The notes under the pieces were generated by a model that saw only the letters and a program-made list of their open reading frames with translations, was not told the origin of the DNA and did no database searches. DNA of 36,807 nucleotides from Prochlorococcus sp. AG-363-N20 (lineage in GTDB: Bacteria > Cyanobacteriota > Cyanobacteriia > PCC-6307 > Cyanobiaceae), in assembly GCA_003280105.1 (NCBI GenBank), contig QCFX01000017.1, positions 1-36,807 of the forward strand, written 5' to 3'. Shown in pieces: positions 1 to 9,767 of the stretch (positions within the stretch are counted from its first letter, which is position 1; each line of letters begins with the position of its first letter). A program made the translations under genes and the position numbers.

Positions 1-353
1 GTGAAGCAAACCTTCTGGTATGTAGGCAGAGGATTCCATACCCAAAAAATAAGAATTGCAGTGCTTCCTAAAAACCAATGAAGCAATTGCATGCTAAGAG
101 GTGTCCCTGTAATGTTCTTTACTAAATAAATCAACAGAGACCAAAGAATGGGATGACCAGATGGAGCATTGTTCTCCCACAATTGATAAAGAGATTCACT
201 CCTTAATGCGACTAACCATCCCTGCATTTCATCACGCCATAAAGCGTGATGAAATGCCCCCAAAAGGCCCACAAGAATAAATATTGCTGGGAAAACCTTT
301 GCCTTTTGATCCTTTAGCCGGAAATCAATTTTAAGAATGCTTGCTAGTGTCAT
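1..353 (-). CDS. GT-C-like integral membrane protein, N-terminal part only
   Basis: The reading frame starts at an ATG at 351-353 and stays open to the window edge, giving 117 residues of the N-terminus. After a short polar start (MTLASILKIDFRLKDQKAK) there is a membrane segment, then a loop with the acidic pair in WRDEMQGW and, about 25 residues later, a GHPILW motif. A DE pair in the first outer loop followed by an HP motif is typical of GT-C fold glycosyltransferases that use lipid-linked sugars (PMT/ArnT/DUF2029-like proteins), so a role in envelope glycosylation is likely. Two further hydrophobic segments follow. The C-terminal half lies outside the window, so substrate and exact family cannot be given. 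The gene lies 101 bp downstream of the lptF-like gene on the same strand. Confidence 0.6.
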   Translation of the reverse strand, partial: MTLASILKIDFRLKDQKAKVFPAIFILVGLLGAFHHALWRDEMQGWLVALRSESLYQLWENNAPSGHPILWSLLIYLVKNITGTPLSMQLLHWFLGSTAILIFWVWNPLPTYQKVCF

Positions 354-454
354 CTCTTATTTTTGTGGAAAAGATTTACAAGAGAATCAACATCATGTCA
401 AATATTACTTCATGGCAAATTCTAACGGTTTACAGTTTATTCATTTGAGTAAAT

Positions 455-1666
455 TTAATTGCTTGCTTGTTTTAGCAAAACAGAGCCTCCGAGTATAGAA
501 ATGACAACAGGAGTCCAAGCAGCAACTACTGGGCTCAAGGTTCCTTTTACTCCTAATGAGCTAAAGCTGAAGCTAAGGACATAATAAACAAGTATTAAAA
601 CAACACTAATCCCAAACCCCTGACTTCTACTAGTACGAGTATTCGGCTTGGCGCCTAAACTGCTGCCAATTAAACCAAAAACTAAACAGGCCATAGGAAG
701 AGTAAATTTCTCTTGTATGCGAACTTGCATTCTTCTAGCTTCTTTTATATTGCCAGTTTCTGTATATAACCTTTCAGCTCTAAAAGCCTCCAAAACAGTC
801 ATATCATTTGCATCAGTGGGCAATTCTGCAATTCGAGTAGGCCCCTGATCAAGTGGGTAAAGATAACGCTCAAATTCAGCTGTATTAGAGGTTCCATCTG
901 ACGACAACGTAACTATTTTCCCATTACGAAAGTCCCACATACCTTGGACTTCATTCCATGTAGCGGTTTTAGCTACAACCAATTGTGTAAAACCAAGTCT
1001 AGAGAAATCAACCATTGTAATTTCTTTCATTTCGTCATTCTTAAACTTCCATGCATAAAACAAATGCGTAAGGCCCCTCCTTTTTTTATCTGTTAGAGAA
1101 TCAGTAATTAATCCTTTTCTAGAATAAATAATATCCTCACCTATCTCAGTAGCGACTGCCTTACCGATAGACCTATTAAGAATCAATTCGGCATTTCTAT
1201 TAGCTTGAGGGACAATACTGTCATTAAAAATAAAAGTAAGACCAGTGATTAAAAGAGCTAAAGACAAAGCTGGAGCAATAATTCGGTTTGTTGAAACACC
1301 GACACTTCTAAGTGCTTTCAATTCACTATTAGCGGAAAGTCTGCTATAAGCAAGTAGAGTTGCCATAAGCATCGCCATTGGGAAAGATATAACTAAAAAT
1401 CCAGGTAAACGCAGTATTAATACCTGTAATGCGATTTGAGCTGAAAGCCCGGACTCAACAATTTGCCGAACTAGGTCAAACATTACTCCCACTGATAATG
1501 AGACCACAGTGAAAGCGGCTATAGCAAATAATAAAGGTGGTATTAATTCACCTAAAAGCCACCTATCAAGAAGAGGAAGTAATCTCCATTTAGATAAAAA
1601 ACTTTGCTGAAACCTTTTTAACCAATAGTTATTAGAAAGTCTGATTGTAAAACCTTTTCTTCTCAA
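455..1666 (-). CDS. LptF/LptG-family (YjgP/YjgQ) LPS export permease
   Basis: This 403-residue protein has the YjgP/YjgQ layout: hydrophobic segments at about residues 35-65, 80-105 and 125-150, a long extracytoplasmic beta-rich domain (about 155-310), then three more membrane segments at the C-terminus. In the Lpt system this subunit extracts lipopolysaccharide from the inner membrane, powered by LptB. Only one permease gene is here, as is common in cyanobacteria; a second, if present, is elsewhere. The start is a TTG whose second to fourth bases (TGA) are the lptB stop, with an AGGGGAGGG Shine-Dalgarno stretch about 9 bases upstream inside lptB; no ATG occurs before residue 62. The family is clear; whether to call it LptF or LptG is not. 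Confidence 0.87.
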   Translation of the reverse strand: MRRKGFTIRLSNNYWLKRFQQSFLSKWRLLPLLDRWLLGELIPPLLFAIAAFTVVSLSVGVMFDLVRQIVESGLSAQIALQVLILRLPGFLVISFPMAMLMATLLAYSRLSANSELKALRSVGVSTNRIIAPALSLALLITGLTFIFNDSIVPQANRNAELILNRSIGKAVATEIGEDIIYSRKGLITDSLTDKKRRGLTHLFYAWKFKNDEMKEITMVDFSRLGFTQLVVAKTATWNEVQGMWDFRNGKIVTLSSDGTSNTAEFERYLYPLDQGPTRIAELPTDANDMTVLEAFRAERLYTETGNIKEARRMQVRIQEKFTLPMACLVFGLIGSSLGAKPNTRTSRSQGFGISVVLILVYYVLSFSFSSLGVKGTLSPVVAAWTPVVISILGGSVLLKQASN

Positions 1667-2391
1667 AGCTGAAAGCCCTCCCCTAAGTAATAACGTCTAA
1701 CGAGAGGATCATTAGAAACTTCTTTAGATGGACCTGAAGAGAGAATTGTTCCATCGTTGAGGATATAAGAACGATCTGTAATAGCTAGTATTTCTCTAAC
1801 ATTATGATCAGTTATCAGTATTCCCATACCTCTCTGGCGAAGTTTTTGGATCAAAATCTGAAGTTCAGAAACAGCCAAAGGGTCTACGCCTGCAAAAGGT
1901 TCATCAAGCAGTAAATACCTTGGTCCATTCTGACCTACTGCCAAGGCTCTGGCGACTTCACATCGACGTCTTTCCCCACCAGATAATTGAAAGCCACACC
2001 GATCAATAAAGGAACTTAAATTAAAATCTTCAATTAATTCATCCCTTCTTTCTCTCTTAGCAAGAGGAGATAATAAGCTTTGAGATAGCGCAAGATCCAA
2101 GTTCTGACGAACAGTTAATTGCCTAAAGACGCTTGGTTCTTGAGGTAGGTAGCCGATGCCTAAACGTGCACGTTTAGGCATCGGTAGATCCTTCACAGGC
2201 TTCTGATCAAGAAATACTTGACCAGAATCTGGACGAAGCAGGCCAATCACCAAATTAAAAGTAGTCGTTTTACCTGCTCCATTAGGGCCCAAAAGGCCTA
2301 CCACTTCACCAAGCTCCATTGTCAATGAAACATCCTTAACTAAAGGCCTACCAGAAATACTTAGGGCAACTTTCTCAAGATTGAGACTCAT
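1663..2391 (-). CDS. lptB: LPS export ABC transporter ATP-binding protein LptB
   Basis: A 242-residue ABC ATPase with Walker A GPNGAGKT at 35-42, Q-loop in YLPQEPSVF (81-89), signature LSGGE at 136-140, Walker B LLLDEP at 160-165 and the switch histidine in ITDHNVREI. The YLPQEPSVFRQLTV and GGERRRCEVARAL segments are characteristic of LptB (YhbG) rather than of branched-chain amino-acid transporters. It supplies the ATP-driven force for LPS export with the LptF/G permease. The ATG overlaps the upstream lptA-like stop as ATGA, and the lptB stop overlaps the permease start, so the three genes are probably translationally coupled. Confidence 0.93.
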   Translation of the reverse strand: MSLNLEKVALSISGRPLVKDVSLTMELGEVVGLLGPNGAGKTTTFNLVIGLLRPDSGQVFLDQKPVKDLPMPKRARLGIGYLPQEPSVFRQLTVRQNLDLALSQSLLSPLAKRERRDELIEDFNLSSFIDRCGFQLSGGERRRCEVARALAVGQNGPRYLLLDEPFAGVDPLAVSELQILIQKLRQRGMGILITDHNVREILAITDRSYILNDGTILSSGPSKEVSNDPLVRRYYLGEGFQL

Positions 2392-2846
2392 CTTGCTTGG
2401 ATCTCCTTTTTATCTTGAGTTTCCTCAAGTAATAGCGTTAGAAATACCTGAGAACCAAAGTCAGAATCTGCAATTATGCGATCATCTTCCACCAAATAAA
2501 CGATGCGATCTCCTTGAAGTGAATCCCGGTTTTTTCGAATCAAGTCAACATCTCCACTAAGAATTAGTAATCCTTCTTCTTTCAAGTACCTAGCTTCACG
2601 AGAAAAAGCCACGATATCCTTTTGAGGGTATGTGATTTTTACATTCCCGAAAGCAGTAAAAACACCCCGAAGGTTATCTGTAGTTTGTGCATCAGATTCA
2701 ATATTGATACCCGCAGACATTTCTGCAGTAAAGGTTGAATCAAAGTCCTCGCTCATAACTGGAACAACCCAGCCAATAGACAATACTGCAGTGAAAAAAG
2801 CTATAAAATTCTTGCTATAGCTTTGAAACAAGGGAAAAGCGAGCAA
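2388..2846 (-). CDS. LptA/OstA-like periplasmic LPS-bridge protein
   Basis: The 152-residue product has an N-terminal hydrophobic stretch (about 14-31) ending near VMSED, consistent with a signal peptide. It then has an OstA/LptA-like beta domain: GVFTAFGNVKITY, VAFSREARYLKEEG, LILSGDVDLIRKNRDSLQGD and RIVYLVEDDRI. Such domains form a beta-jellyroll that binds the lipid part of LPS and bridges inner and outer membranes. Context directly upstream of lptB supports this. The start is a TTG at 2844-2846; no ATG or GTG precedes the signal peptide. It could also stand in for LptC, since cyanobacterial LptA and LptC are hard to separate by sequence alone. The gap to the DUF309 gene upstream is 37 bp, so all may belong to one transcript from typA. 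Confidence 0.8.
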   Translation of the reverse strand: MLAFPLFQSYSKNFIAFFTAVLSIGWVVPVMSEDFDSTFTAEMSAGINIESDAQTTDNLRGVFTAFGNVKITYPQKDIVAFSREARYLKEEGLLILSGDVDLIRKNRDSLQGDRIVYLVEDDRIIADSDFGSQVFLTLLLEETQDKKEIQAR

Positions 2847-2883
2847 ATGAAATTATCTTTCTCTCGCTAATTTACCTAATTGA

Positions 2884-3267
2884 CTATGCCCTTTTTAAAA
2901 CCAATGGGACACTAAGAACTTCGGGATCTTGTTCCGCATGTAGAAGAATTAAACGTTCCTCTACTAAGTCACAAAATCCATCAAGATCTAAACCCAAATG
3001 ATGCTTCCTTTCGCTCCTTAGTCGACCTAAACCCTCTCCATACAAGAGTGTTGCTCCATTTTTATTGCCTCTTTCAAGATGCAGTTGGGCTACTGCAACT
3101 TGCAAAATACCTTGAAGAGTAATACGTGCAGGCCCTAAAGCTTCATGCCAAAGTTCCTCAAATAAATCATGCGCGGAATACCATTCTTTTTCGTTAAAAA
3201 GTTCTATAGCCTTCTGAAAACGTTCATCCTCTTCAACTCTTTCTATGTAACTTTCAAATTCATCCAT
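2884..3267 (-). CDS. DUF309 family protein
   Basis: A 127-residue all-helical protein with the DUF309 pattern: LFNEKEWYSAHDLFEELWHE at about residues 22-41, then LQGILQVAVAQLHLERGNKNGA, then a leucine-rich helix. The family has conserved His and Glu residues in a helical bundle and is widespread in cyanobacteria and plant plastids. Its biochemical function is not established. The ATG at 3265-3267 overlaps the typA stop by one base (TGATG), so it is translationally coupled to typA; a TTG one codon earlier is less likely. I infer nothing about function from the neighbours beyond shared expression. Confidence 0.85.
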   Translation of the reverse strand: MDEFESYIERVEEDERFQKAIELFNEKEWYSAHDLFEELWHEALGPARITLQGILQVAVAQLHLERGNKNGATLLYGEGLGRLRSERKHHLGLDLDGFCDLVEERLILLHAEQDPEVLSVPLVLKRA

Positions 3268-5069
3268 CAATTCTTAAAGTTCTTCGAGGGTCGTAATTTT
3301 CGAAGCCTTATTGATTCTGGTGTTACCTCTAACATTTCTCCAGGTCCAATATATTCAAGAGCTCTCTCAAGAGTAATCTCTACAGGAGATTGTAATGTAT
3401 CTAACTCTTCTGCACCAGCTGATCTCATATTAGTTAGTTGCTTGGTTTTGCAAATATTAATCTCTAAATCTTGAGGTCTATTATTTTCACCAATAATCAT
3501 TCCTTTATATACCTTTGTTCCAGGATTAATAAAAAACTGTCCTCTATCTTCCGCATTTTTTAGAGCATAAAAAGTAGCTGTACCTTCCTCAAAAGAAATT
3601 AAAACGCCATTTCTTCTAGTTTCAAAGTCACCAACCATAGGTCTGTATTCAAAGAATGAATGGCTCATAATCCCTTCTCCTCTGGTTGCTCTTACAAACT
3701 CCCCTCGAAAACCGATTAAACCTCTAGAAGGCACAACAAATTCGAGCTGAGTTCTTCCATCCTTTCCTGTCTCCATGTTTTGCATTTCTCCTCTTCTTAC
3801 ACCAAGTTTTTCTATACAAGCTCCTACTGCTGGCTCTGGTACATCCATTACCAGCGATTCAACAGGCTCACAAACTATTCCATCAATTGTTCTAAAAATG
3901 ACCTGAGGTTGTGAAACTTGAAATTCATATCCCTCCCTTCTCATTGTTTCAATCAATATCCCTAGATGCAGTTCACCTCTCCCGCTAACAGCAAAACGAT
4001 CAGGAGAATCAGTTTCTTCAACACGCAATGCCACGTTAGTTAATAGTTCTTTCTGAAGCCTGTCTCTCAATTGGCGACTGGTGACGAACTTTCCTTCTTT
4101 ACCCGCAAATGGAGAGTCATTGACAACAAATGTCATTTGAAGTGTCGGTTCATCAACCTTAATCAAAGGCAAAGCCTTGGGCTCATCTGGACAAGCAATT
4201 GTTTCTCCAATATTTACGTCATCAAATCCTGCGACTGCAACGAGATCGCCTGCAGATGCCTTTTCTATCTCAACCCTTTGCAATCCTTTAAATCCTAATA
4301 GCTTACTTATTCTCCCTCTTTTCTTTTCTCCTTTTTCCTTAATTAATATAGCATTTTGACCATTATTTATTATTCCATTATGTACTCTTCCAATAACAAT
4401 TCTACCAAGGAAATCTGAGTAGTCTAATGTTGTAACTTGTAGCTGTAAAGGCTTATTTAAATCTCCAACAGGAGGTGGAACATGCCTAAGGATGGCATCA
4501 AACAATGGCCTCATATCTGTACTTTTGTCTTTAGTATCATCCTTAGCAAACCCACCCAAACCGCTACCAAATAGATAGGGAAAATCACACTGGTCATCAT
4601 CAGCTCCGAGCTCTAGAAAAAGATCAAGGACTTTGTCGACTGCTGTTTCAGGCTCAACTCGTGCCCTGTCGATTTTATTAACAAACACAATTGGTCTGAG
4701 ACCCTTTTCCAAGGCTTTTTTAAGAACAAAACGCGTTTGAGGCATAGGGCCTTCGTTGGCATCAACAATCAATAAGCATCCATCAACCATTCCAAGAACC
4801 CTCTCAACTTCACCACCAAAATCAGCATGGCCAGGAGTATCAACAATATTTATCCGGGTGTCTTTATAAGTAACCGCAGTGTTTTTCGAGAGAATTGTAA
4901 TCCCTCGTTCTCGCTCTAAATCATTTGAGTCCAAAACACATGAAGGGACTTGCTCATTCTCTCGAAAAATCCCAGATTGAGACAAAAGAGCATCTACCAA
5001 AGTGGTTTTTCCATGATCAACGTGAGCAATGATTGCGATATTTCTGATTAACTGTGTCTCGGGACTCAT
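3267..5069 (-). CDS. typA: GTP-binding protein TypA/BipA
   Basis: A 600-residue translational GTPase of the EF-G superfamily. G1 is AHVDHGKT at 15-22, the RERGIT switch I segment lies near 53-58, G3 is DTPGH at 77-81 and G4 is NKID at 131-134. The EF-G-like domains III and V follow, and the TypA-specific C-terminal domain is seen in [19 protein letters not shown] and [19 protein letters not shown]. TypA/BipA binds the ribosome and is needed for growth under cold and other stress and for ribosome assembly in several bacteria. Length matches the family (about 600). The ATG at 5067-5069 is the clear start. The downstream DUF309 gene overlaps by one base. Confidence 0.96.
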   Translation of the reverse strand: MSPETQLIRNIAIIAHVDHGKTTLVDALLSQSGIFRENEQVPSCVLDSNDLERERGITILSKNTAVTYKDTRINIVDTPGHADFGGEVERVLGMVDGCLLIVDANEGPMPQTRFVLKKALEKGLRPIVFVNKIDRARVEPETAVDKVLDLFLELGADDDQCDFPYLFGSGLGGFAKDDTKDKSTDMRPLFDAILRHVPPPVGDLNKPLQLQVTTLDYSDFLGRIVIGRVHNGIINNGQNAILIKEKGEKKRGRISKLLGFKGLQRVEIEKASAGDLVAVAGFDDVNIGETIACPDEPKALPLIKVDEPTLQMTFVVNDSPFAGKEGKFVTSRQLRDRLQKELLTNVALRVEETDSPDRFAVSGRGELHLGILIETMRREGYEFQVSQPQVIFRTIDGIVCEPVESLVMDVPEPAVGACIEKLGVRRGEMQNMETGKDGRTQLEFVVPSRGLIGFRGEFVRATRGEGIMSHSFFEYRPMVGDFETRRNGVLISFEEGTATFYALKNAEDRGQFFINPGTKVYKGMIIGENNRPQDLEINICKTKQLTNMRSAGAEELDTLQSPVEITLERALEYIGPGEMLEVTPESIRLRKLRPSKNFKN

Positions 5070-5248
5070 GGGTTTCTTGGCTTACAAAAAAAGCTATGAA
5101 CGCTCAAAGCGTAAAGAAAAAGACTATCTCAGCGTGAGAAAAATCTTAAAACTAAGTAGGCAATTCACCTAGGAATAGAAGATTTATCTGACAAGACTAG
5201 GTATTCAATTAATTCTGCAGATCAAAAATTAGATGCCCTTCAAGACTT
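5070..5248. other. Intergenic region upstream of typA
   Basis: 179 bp between the vanY-like gene and typA, both read leftward. It should hold the typA promoter. On the minus strand there is a short hairpin (ACGCT/AGCGT with a 3-base loop, around 5100-5112) followed a few bases later by a run of seven T; it is too weak to call a terminator. A 7-bp inverted repeat (5239-5259) straddles the vanY stop codon but has no T-run behind it. I see no small gene here. Confidence 0.5.
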
Positions 5249-5989
5249 TTATTCTTGAATACGTCGCCATTCGTTAGCAGCCTTAAATTCTTCTAAAGCT
5301 TCCACAGTTCCTTCAAATCGCCAATGCCAAGGCTCATAGCTAACTTTTTGGGGATTACCTCTTGGGAAAGAAAGAACGAAGTGATATTTTGCTGCATTTT
5401 CTTGAAGCCATTTAAAAGCCCTGGTCGACTCAAATTCGACTTCCAAGTCAGTCTCACGACGTTCGGCATCTCCAAGGTCAATCGCATATCCAGTGCTGTG
5501 CTCTGAATAGCCAGGGGGGGCTGATACTTTGGCTCTTTCAATTGCAATTTGATTTCTTGCGGACTTTCTGCCATAAAAAATCTGTTTTTGAAGTGAAATA
5601 GATCTATAACCACTCAAAAGCACTAATCGAACTCCATCAGCTGAGGCTTTAGCTCGCATTCTTCTTAGAGATTTATATGTTTCTTTATGTATTTCAAGAC
5701 CTGGATAAATTTCTACTAAATCTGCCTTTGACGCTTCTTCATAAGGAAAATGGCCTAATAAGCGCTGATCAACAGAAGAAGATTCCGTTGCAGTGCTTAA
5801 TGTCTTTAAATAAGTTGTTCGAGTAAACCAAATTGATACAAGACAACTTGCTGTAATTAATGCAAGAGCAATTAAGATGATTTTGCGAGTCCTAGCCTTT
5901 CTGGAAGGGCTGGATCTGCGAGCTAGTGGGATGTCATCACTCATTTTGCTGCGAGCAGAGTCGGCCCGAGCCACGTGATTGAAGTACAT
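5249..5989 (-). CDS. Membrane-anchored D-alanyl-D-alanine carboxypeptidase (VanY family)
   Basis: A 246-residue protein with a basic N-terminus, one membrane segment at about 36-55 and a periplasmic peptidase domain. The zinc-site motifs of the M15B/VanY family are visible: SGYRS at 126-130, SEHSTGYAIDLG with His164 and Asp171, and EPWHWRF with Glu219 and His222. It likely removes the terminal D-Ala from peptidoglycan pentapeptides. The open frame begins at an ATG at 5989; a second in-frame ATG at 5944 would still keep the anchor, and I cannot decide between them. There are no resistance ligase or dehydrogenase genes (vanA/vanH) beside it, so a housekeeping cell-wall role is more likely than glycopeptide resistance. 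Confidence 0.88.
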   Translation of the reverse strand: MYFNHVARADSARSKMSDDIPLARRSSPSRKARTRKIILIALALITASCLVSIWFTRTTYLKTLSTATESSSVDQRLLGHFPYEEASKADLVEIYPGLEIHKETYKSLRRMRAKASADGVRLVLLSGYRSISLQKQIFYGRKSARNQIAIERAKVSAPPGYSEHSTGYAIDLGDAERRETDLEVEFESTRAFKWLQENAAKYHFVLSFPRGNPQKVSYEPWHWRFEGTVEALEEFKAANEWRRIQE

Positions 5990-6085
5990 TGATGTTTCGA
6001 TCGTAACGGGCTAGAGACAAAGTCTCCACTGTTATTCCTATAGCGGTGTTAGTTTTCAATTAATTCTCCAAAGAATTCATCAAAA

Positions 6086-7444
6086 ATGTTGCGTGTAGCA
6101 GTTATAGGCGGAGGACCCAGTGGTTCTTGCGCCGCAGAAATCCTTGCCAAAGCAGGCATTAAAACCTGGATTTTCGAACGTAAGCTTGATAATGCAAAGC
6201 CGTGTGGAGGAGCAATACCCCTCTGCATGGTTTCAGAGTTCGACCTCCCAGACTCAATTATTGACAGGAAAGTCAGAAATATGAGAATGATCTCGCCCTC
6301 AAATAGAGAGGTGGACATTCGCTTGGACAATGTTTACGAAAAAGAACTCAAAAATGAATACATCGGAATGTGCCGGCGAGAGGTCATGGATTCCTTTATG
6401 CGTAATCGTGCGGCAGAGCTTGGAGCAAACCTTATTAACGGGTTAGTTACGAAAATAGATACTGGAACTAATAGGGAAGGTCCGTACATTCTTACTTATT
6501 CAGACTTTTCCAATGGGAACACAACTGGCGAAACTAAAACATTGGAAGTCGATTTAATTATTGGTGCTGATGGAGCTAATAGTCGAGTAGCAAAGGCTAT
6601 GGATGCTGGTGATTACAACGTTGCGATTGCATTCCAAGAGCGCATCAAGTTGCCTTCTAAAGAAATGGGCTATTACGAAGATCTCGCTGAGATGTATGTA
6701 GGGACTGATGTTTCTCCTGACTTTTATGGATGGGTGTTCCCTAAATATGATCATGTAGCAGTGGGCACTGGCACTATGCAAAAAAATCAGGCTTTGATTA
6801 AAAGCCTGCAAGAAGGAGTGCGTGAACGGGCAAAAAAAAGATTGGTCAATGGTGAGGTAATAAAAGTTGAGGCACACCCAATACCTGAGCATCCAAGACC
6901 ACGACGCGTAGTGGGTCGAATGGCACTAGTAGGAGATGCTGCTGGTTATGTAACTAAAAGCTCAGGAGAAGGCATATATTTTGCAGCCAAGAGTGGAAGG
7001 ATGTGTGCCGAACAAATTGTTGAATCAAGTCAATCAGGGGCAAAGGTCCCCAGCGAAGCTGATCTAAAAAAATACCTAAGAAAATGGGATCGCAAATATG
7101 GCACAACCTACGCAGTTCTCTCAGTACTCCAATTTATTTTTTATCGCAGTGATGCAGCAAGAGAAGCTTTTGTAGCAATGTGCGACGACATGGACGTTCA
7201 GAGACTCACATTTGATAGCTATCTATACAAGAAAGTTGTGGCGATGAATCCATGGCAGCAAATCAAATTAACACTACTAACAATTGATCGAGTAGCAAAA
7301 GGGTTAATCCGTCCAGCCAGTACCTACGAGCCTGTCCCAAGTGCAGTTAGGGAGGATAAAGAAGTAACAGAAATGTTAGAAGCTGGTGGCAATATCAAAG
7401 GAGGGATAAAAGTAGGCAGTCAAAAAGTTGGGACAAATAAATAA
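6086..7444 (+). CDS. chlP: Geranylgeranyl diphosphate/chlorophyll reductase ChlP
   Basis: A 452-residue FAD-dependent oxidoreductase. The dinucleotide fold is at the N-terminus (GGGPSG at 8-13, with WIFER ending the second strand), followed by the family motif KPCGGAIP. The second FAD motif VGDAAGYVTKSSGEGIYFA lies near residue 280. ChlP reduces three double bonds of the geranylgeranyl chain to phytyl for chlorophyll, tocopherol and phylloquinone. The C-terminal part (DDMDVQRLTFDSYLYKKV, MNPWQQ) is typical of the cyanobacterial and plant enzymes. The gene is transcribed divergently from the vanY-like gene with 96 bp between, which must hold both promoters. The ATG at 6086 leads straight into the first beta strand, so the start is secure. 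Confidence 0.95.
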   Translation: MLRVAVIGGGPSGSCAAEILAKAGIKTWIFERKLDNAKPCGGAIPLCMVSEFDLPDSIIDRKVRNMRMISPSNREVDIRLDNVYEKELKNEYIGMCRREVMDSFMRNRAAELGANLINGLVTKIDTGTNREGPYILTYSDFSNGNTTGETKTLEVDLIIGADGANSRVAKAMDAGDYNVAIAFQERIKLPSKEMGYYEDLAEMYVGTDVSPDFYGWVFPKYDHVAVGTGTMQKNQALIKSLQEGVRERAKKRLVNGEVIKVEAHPIPEHPRPRRVVGRMALVGDAAGYVTKSSGEGIYFAAKSGRMCAEQIVESSQSGAKVPSEADLKKYLRKWDRKYGTTYAVLSVLQFIFYRSDAAREAFVAMCDDMDVQRLTFDSYLYKKVVAMNPWQQIKLTLLTIDRVAKGLIRPASTYEPVPSAVREDKEVTEMLEAGGNIKGGIKVGSQKVGTNK

Positions 7445-7474
7445 TTCCTTAAATCTGAATCTATAAAGAAATAA

Positions 7475-9640
7475 TCAACCACTGATTTGACTGAAATCAG
7501 CTAATACTAGAGCCTGATTTCTTAAAACCCCTAATAGATTTAATCGGTTAACACGAACATCCAGTCTTTCAGTCATTACCATTACACTAGTTTCTCCATC
7601 AAAGAAAGACGCTAAAGCTTGGGAGCCTGCTGCAAGCGCTTCAGCAAGACAAAGATACTTATCAGGCATAGATGCATTAGTTATTGACTCTAAAGTGGTA
7701 ATAACCTTAAGCATCTGAAATTCACTATCTTTTTCAAATAGCTCAGAGTTAATCACATTAGAAGCACTAAGAACTGTTTTAGGTAAATCACCTTTATCAG
7801 CCAATCTAGCTGCTCTTGTAACCACAGCTTGCACTGCCAAAAGCTTTCCATTCTTACGCATTTTTACTAGCAAATCAGCTCTTAAGCGAGCATCAGTAGG
7901 GTTCTCCAGCAAACTTTGAGCAGGGATACTGTCACCAGCAACTGCAGAAACCAAGTCAATGTCAATACCATCTTCTTCTAGCAAGCTAATTAACCTTTGT
8001 CTGAAAAATTCTGACAAGTCATTTATTAAAGAAGAAATATCTATTTCCAAGTTAGGAAGAATTTTCTTCCAATGATTGATTGATTTAGACAACAATGTAT
8101 TGAGGTCTAAATGCCAATTATTATGCCAAGCTATCTGAATAATTCCATTTGCCGCTCTACGTAACGCATATGGATCTGACGAGCCACTAGGCCTTTCCCC
8201 TTTTGAAAATATGCTTAATAAGAGTTCAAATTTATCAGCCAAAGAAAGAACAGACCCACCAATCGATTCTGGCAGTTGATCACCTGCCCCCCTAGGGAAA
8301 TAATGTTCAAGAACCGCCAATGCAACCTCTCTAGGTTCTCCTTCAGCTAGAAGATATTTTCCACCCATTACCCCCTGCAGCTCTGGGAACTCGCCAACCA
8401 TTTGACTTACTAAATCATTTTTAGAGTAATAAGCAGCTTTAGAAATATATTTCTTTTCCTTATCCGGCAATCCCAACTCAGAGGAAAAGAGGTCAGCGAG
8501 CCATTCAATTCTTCTAACACGATCAAATAATGATCCTAAGTCTTTAGAAAAAGTTACTGATTTGAGTTGATTACAACGTATAGAGCTTTTTAGAGACAAA
8601 TCAGTTTTTACAAAAAACTCTGCATCTGCAAGTCTTGCCTTTAATACTCTTTCATTACCTATGCGAATATTATCTTTAGCGCTTACAAGTCCATTTGATA
8701 TGCATAAGAATTTACTAGAAAGAATATTTACCGCATTTAAAGCCAAAGGGTCTGAATTTGAGTTCTCTAAATAAAGAGGTATATATCTTTGATGAATTCT
8801 CATCACAGTACCTAAAACTTCAGCCGGTAGATCCAAATAAGAATCTTCAAAGCCACCTACTATCAAAGAGGGAGACTCAACCAAATCGGTTAATTCTTCT
8901 AGTAACTCATCTGAGGCATCAGGAAAGGCGTTGAGTTCATTAGAAGCTTTATTTACTAACGAGCGAATAGAACTTAAGCGCTCATCACGTTCTATTTGTA
9001 CACCTGCTTGAGCCAAAATTGATGAATATTGTGTAGCTGAAGGGATTTTTAATTCATTCGAATAAAGACGATGCCCCTTACTTAAAAAATCAGACTTAAT
9101 AACAGGGTCAGTGCCTAAAACAGTTACGGGGATCAACGAGTCGTCTAACAAAGCCAAAAGCCAGCGAACAGGCCTAGAGAACCTCTTTTCCCCACTTCCC
9201 CAACGCATGAAGCGACGTCCTTGCAGTCCTCCTATCCATTGGGGGATAAGTTCGCTTAAGATTTGGTATGTAGGCTCTCCAAGAGCTTGAACGGTCGCAA
9301 ATACAAATTCTCCCTTATGTGTCTCTTTGATCTCTAAGGAATCAGGTTCAAGTCCAAATCTCCTAGCAAAACCTTTCGCTGCCTGAGTTGCAACACCATT
9401 TTTAAAGGCTTGAGAAGCAGGTGGGCCTTTGTATTCTTGCTGCAGAACTTCTGTAGTTTCAACTAAATTCTCTACACGCAATACAATCCTCCGAGGTGTG
9501 CTGTTACACGAAATCAGCCCATGCCTTAAATGCTTTTCAGCAAAGTCATTACGAACTTTCTTCTCAAGTTGAGGAAGAACGAGACGAGCGAAATCAGCTG
9601 GCAATTCCTCCGTCCCGACCTCAAGCAGAAAAGTTGCCAC
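7475..9640 (-). CDS. glyS: Glycyl-tRNA synthetase beta subunit
   Basis: The product (721 residues from the start chosen) begins with FLLEVGTEELPADF, the hallmark N-terminus of GlyS. It contains GRRFMRWGSGEKRFSRPVRW, the GHRLYS segment and the KAYY-type HD-like region (FPELQGVMGGKYLLAEGEP), and ends with the helical anticodon-binding domain (DVRVNRLNLLGVLR). It works with the alpha subunit GlyQ, encoded elsewhere, to charge tRNA-Gly. The frame is open to a GTG at 9664, but the GTG at 9638-9640 is preferred because family members start one or two residues before the FLLE motif. No Shine-Dalgarno sequence is visible at either. It is convergent with chlP, with 30 bp between them. Confidence 0.95.
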   Translation of the reverse strand: MATFLLEVGTEELPADFARLVLPQLEKKVRNDFAEKHLRHGLISCNSTPRRIVLRVENLVETTEVLQQEYKGPPASQAFKNGVATQAAKGFARRFGLEPDSLEIKETHKGEFVFATVQALGEPTYQILSELIPQWIGGLQGRRFMRWGSGEKRFSRPVRWLLALLDDSLIPVTVLGTDPVIKSDFLSKGHRLYSNELKIPSATQYSSILAQAGVQIERDERLSSIRSLVNKASNELNAFPDASDELLEELTDLVESPSLIVGGFEDSYLDLPAEVLGTVMRIHQRYIPLYLENSNSDPLALNAVNILSSKFLCISNGLVSAKDNIRIGNERVLKARLADAEFFVKTDLSLKSSIRCNQLKSVTFSKDLGSLFDRVRRIEWLADLFSSELGLPDKEKKYISKAAYYSKNDLVSQMVGEFPELQGVMGGKYLLAEGEPREVALAVLEHYFPRGAGDQLPESIGGSVLSLADKFELLLSIFSKGERPSGSSDPYALRRAANGIIQIAWHNNWHLDLNTLLSKSINHWKKILPNLEIDISSLINDLSEFFRQRLISLLEEDGIDIDLVSAVAGDSIPAQSLLENPTDARLRADLLVKMRKNGKLLAVQAVVTRAARLADKGDLPKTVLSASNVINSELFEKDSEFQMLKVITTLESITNASMPDKYLCLAEALAAGSQALASFFDGETSVMVMTERLDVRVNRLNLLGVLRNQALVLADFSQISG

Positions 9641-9767
9641 AAAGATACGGAGAAGAGATATCACACTTTATTGAACTATGTGCCATTAAAAAGGGATCCG
9701 TTTAGCTACGCTGCAATAGAAGAAAAATGACGCCGTGATTCAAGGGGAGAAGCGAGATTTAGAGAAA

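Noticed and set aside
364-372. Exact DnaA-box match TGTGGAAAA between the lptF-like and GT-C-like genes
   Set aside because: A single copy with no neighbours; it could occur by chance in AT-rich DNA.
5239-5259. 7-bp inverted repeat TTCAAGA/TCTTGAA across the vanY stop
   Set aside because: Short, AT-rich and not followed by a T-run on the minus strand; not a convincing terminator.
7482-7500. Hairpin CTGATTT/AAATCAG downstream of chlP
   Set aside because: It lies inside the glyS 3' coding end and has no T-run after it in the chlP direction.
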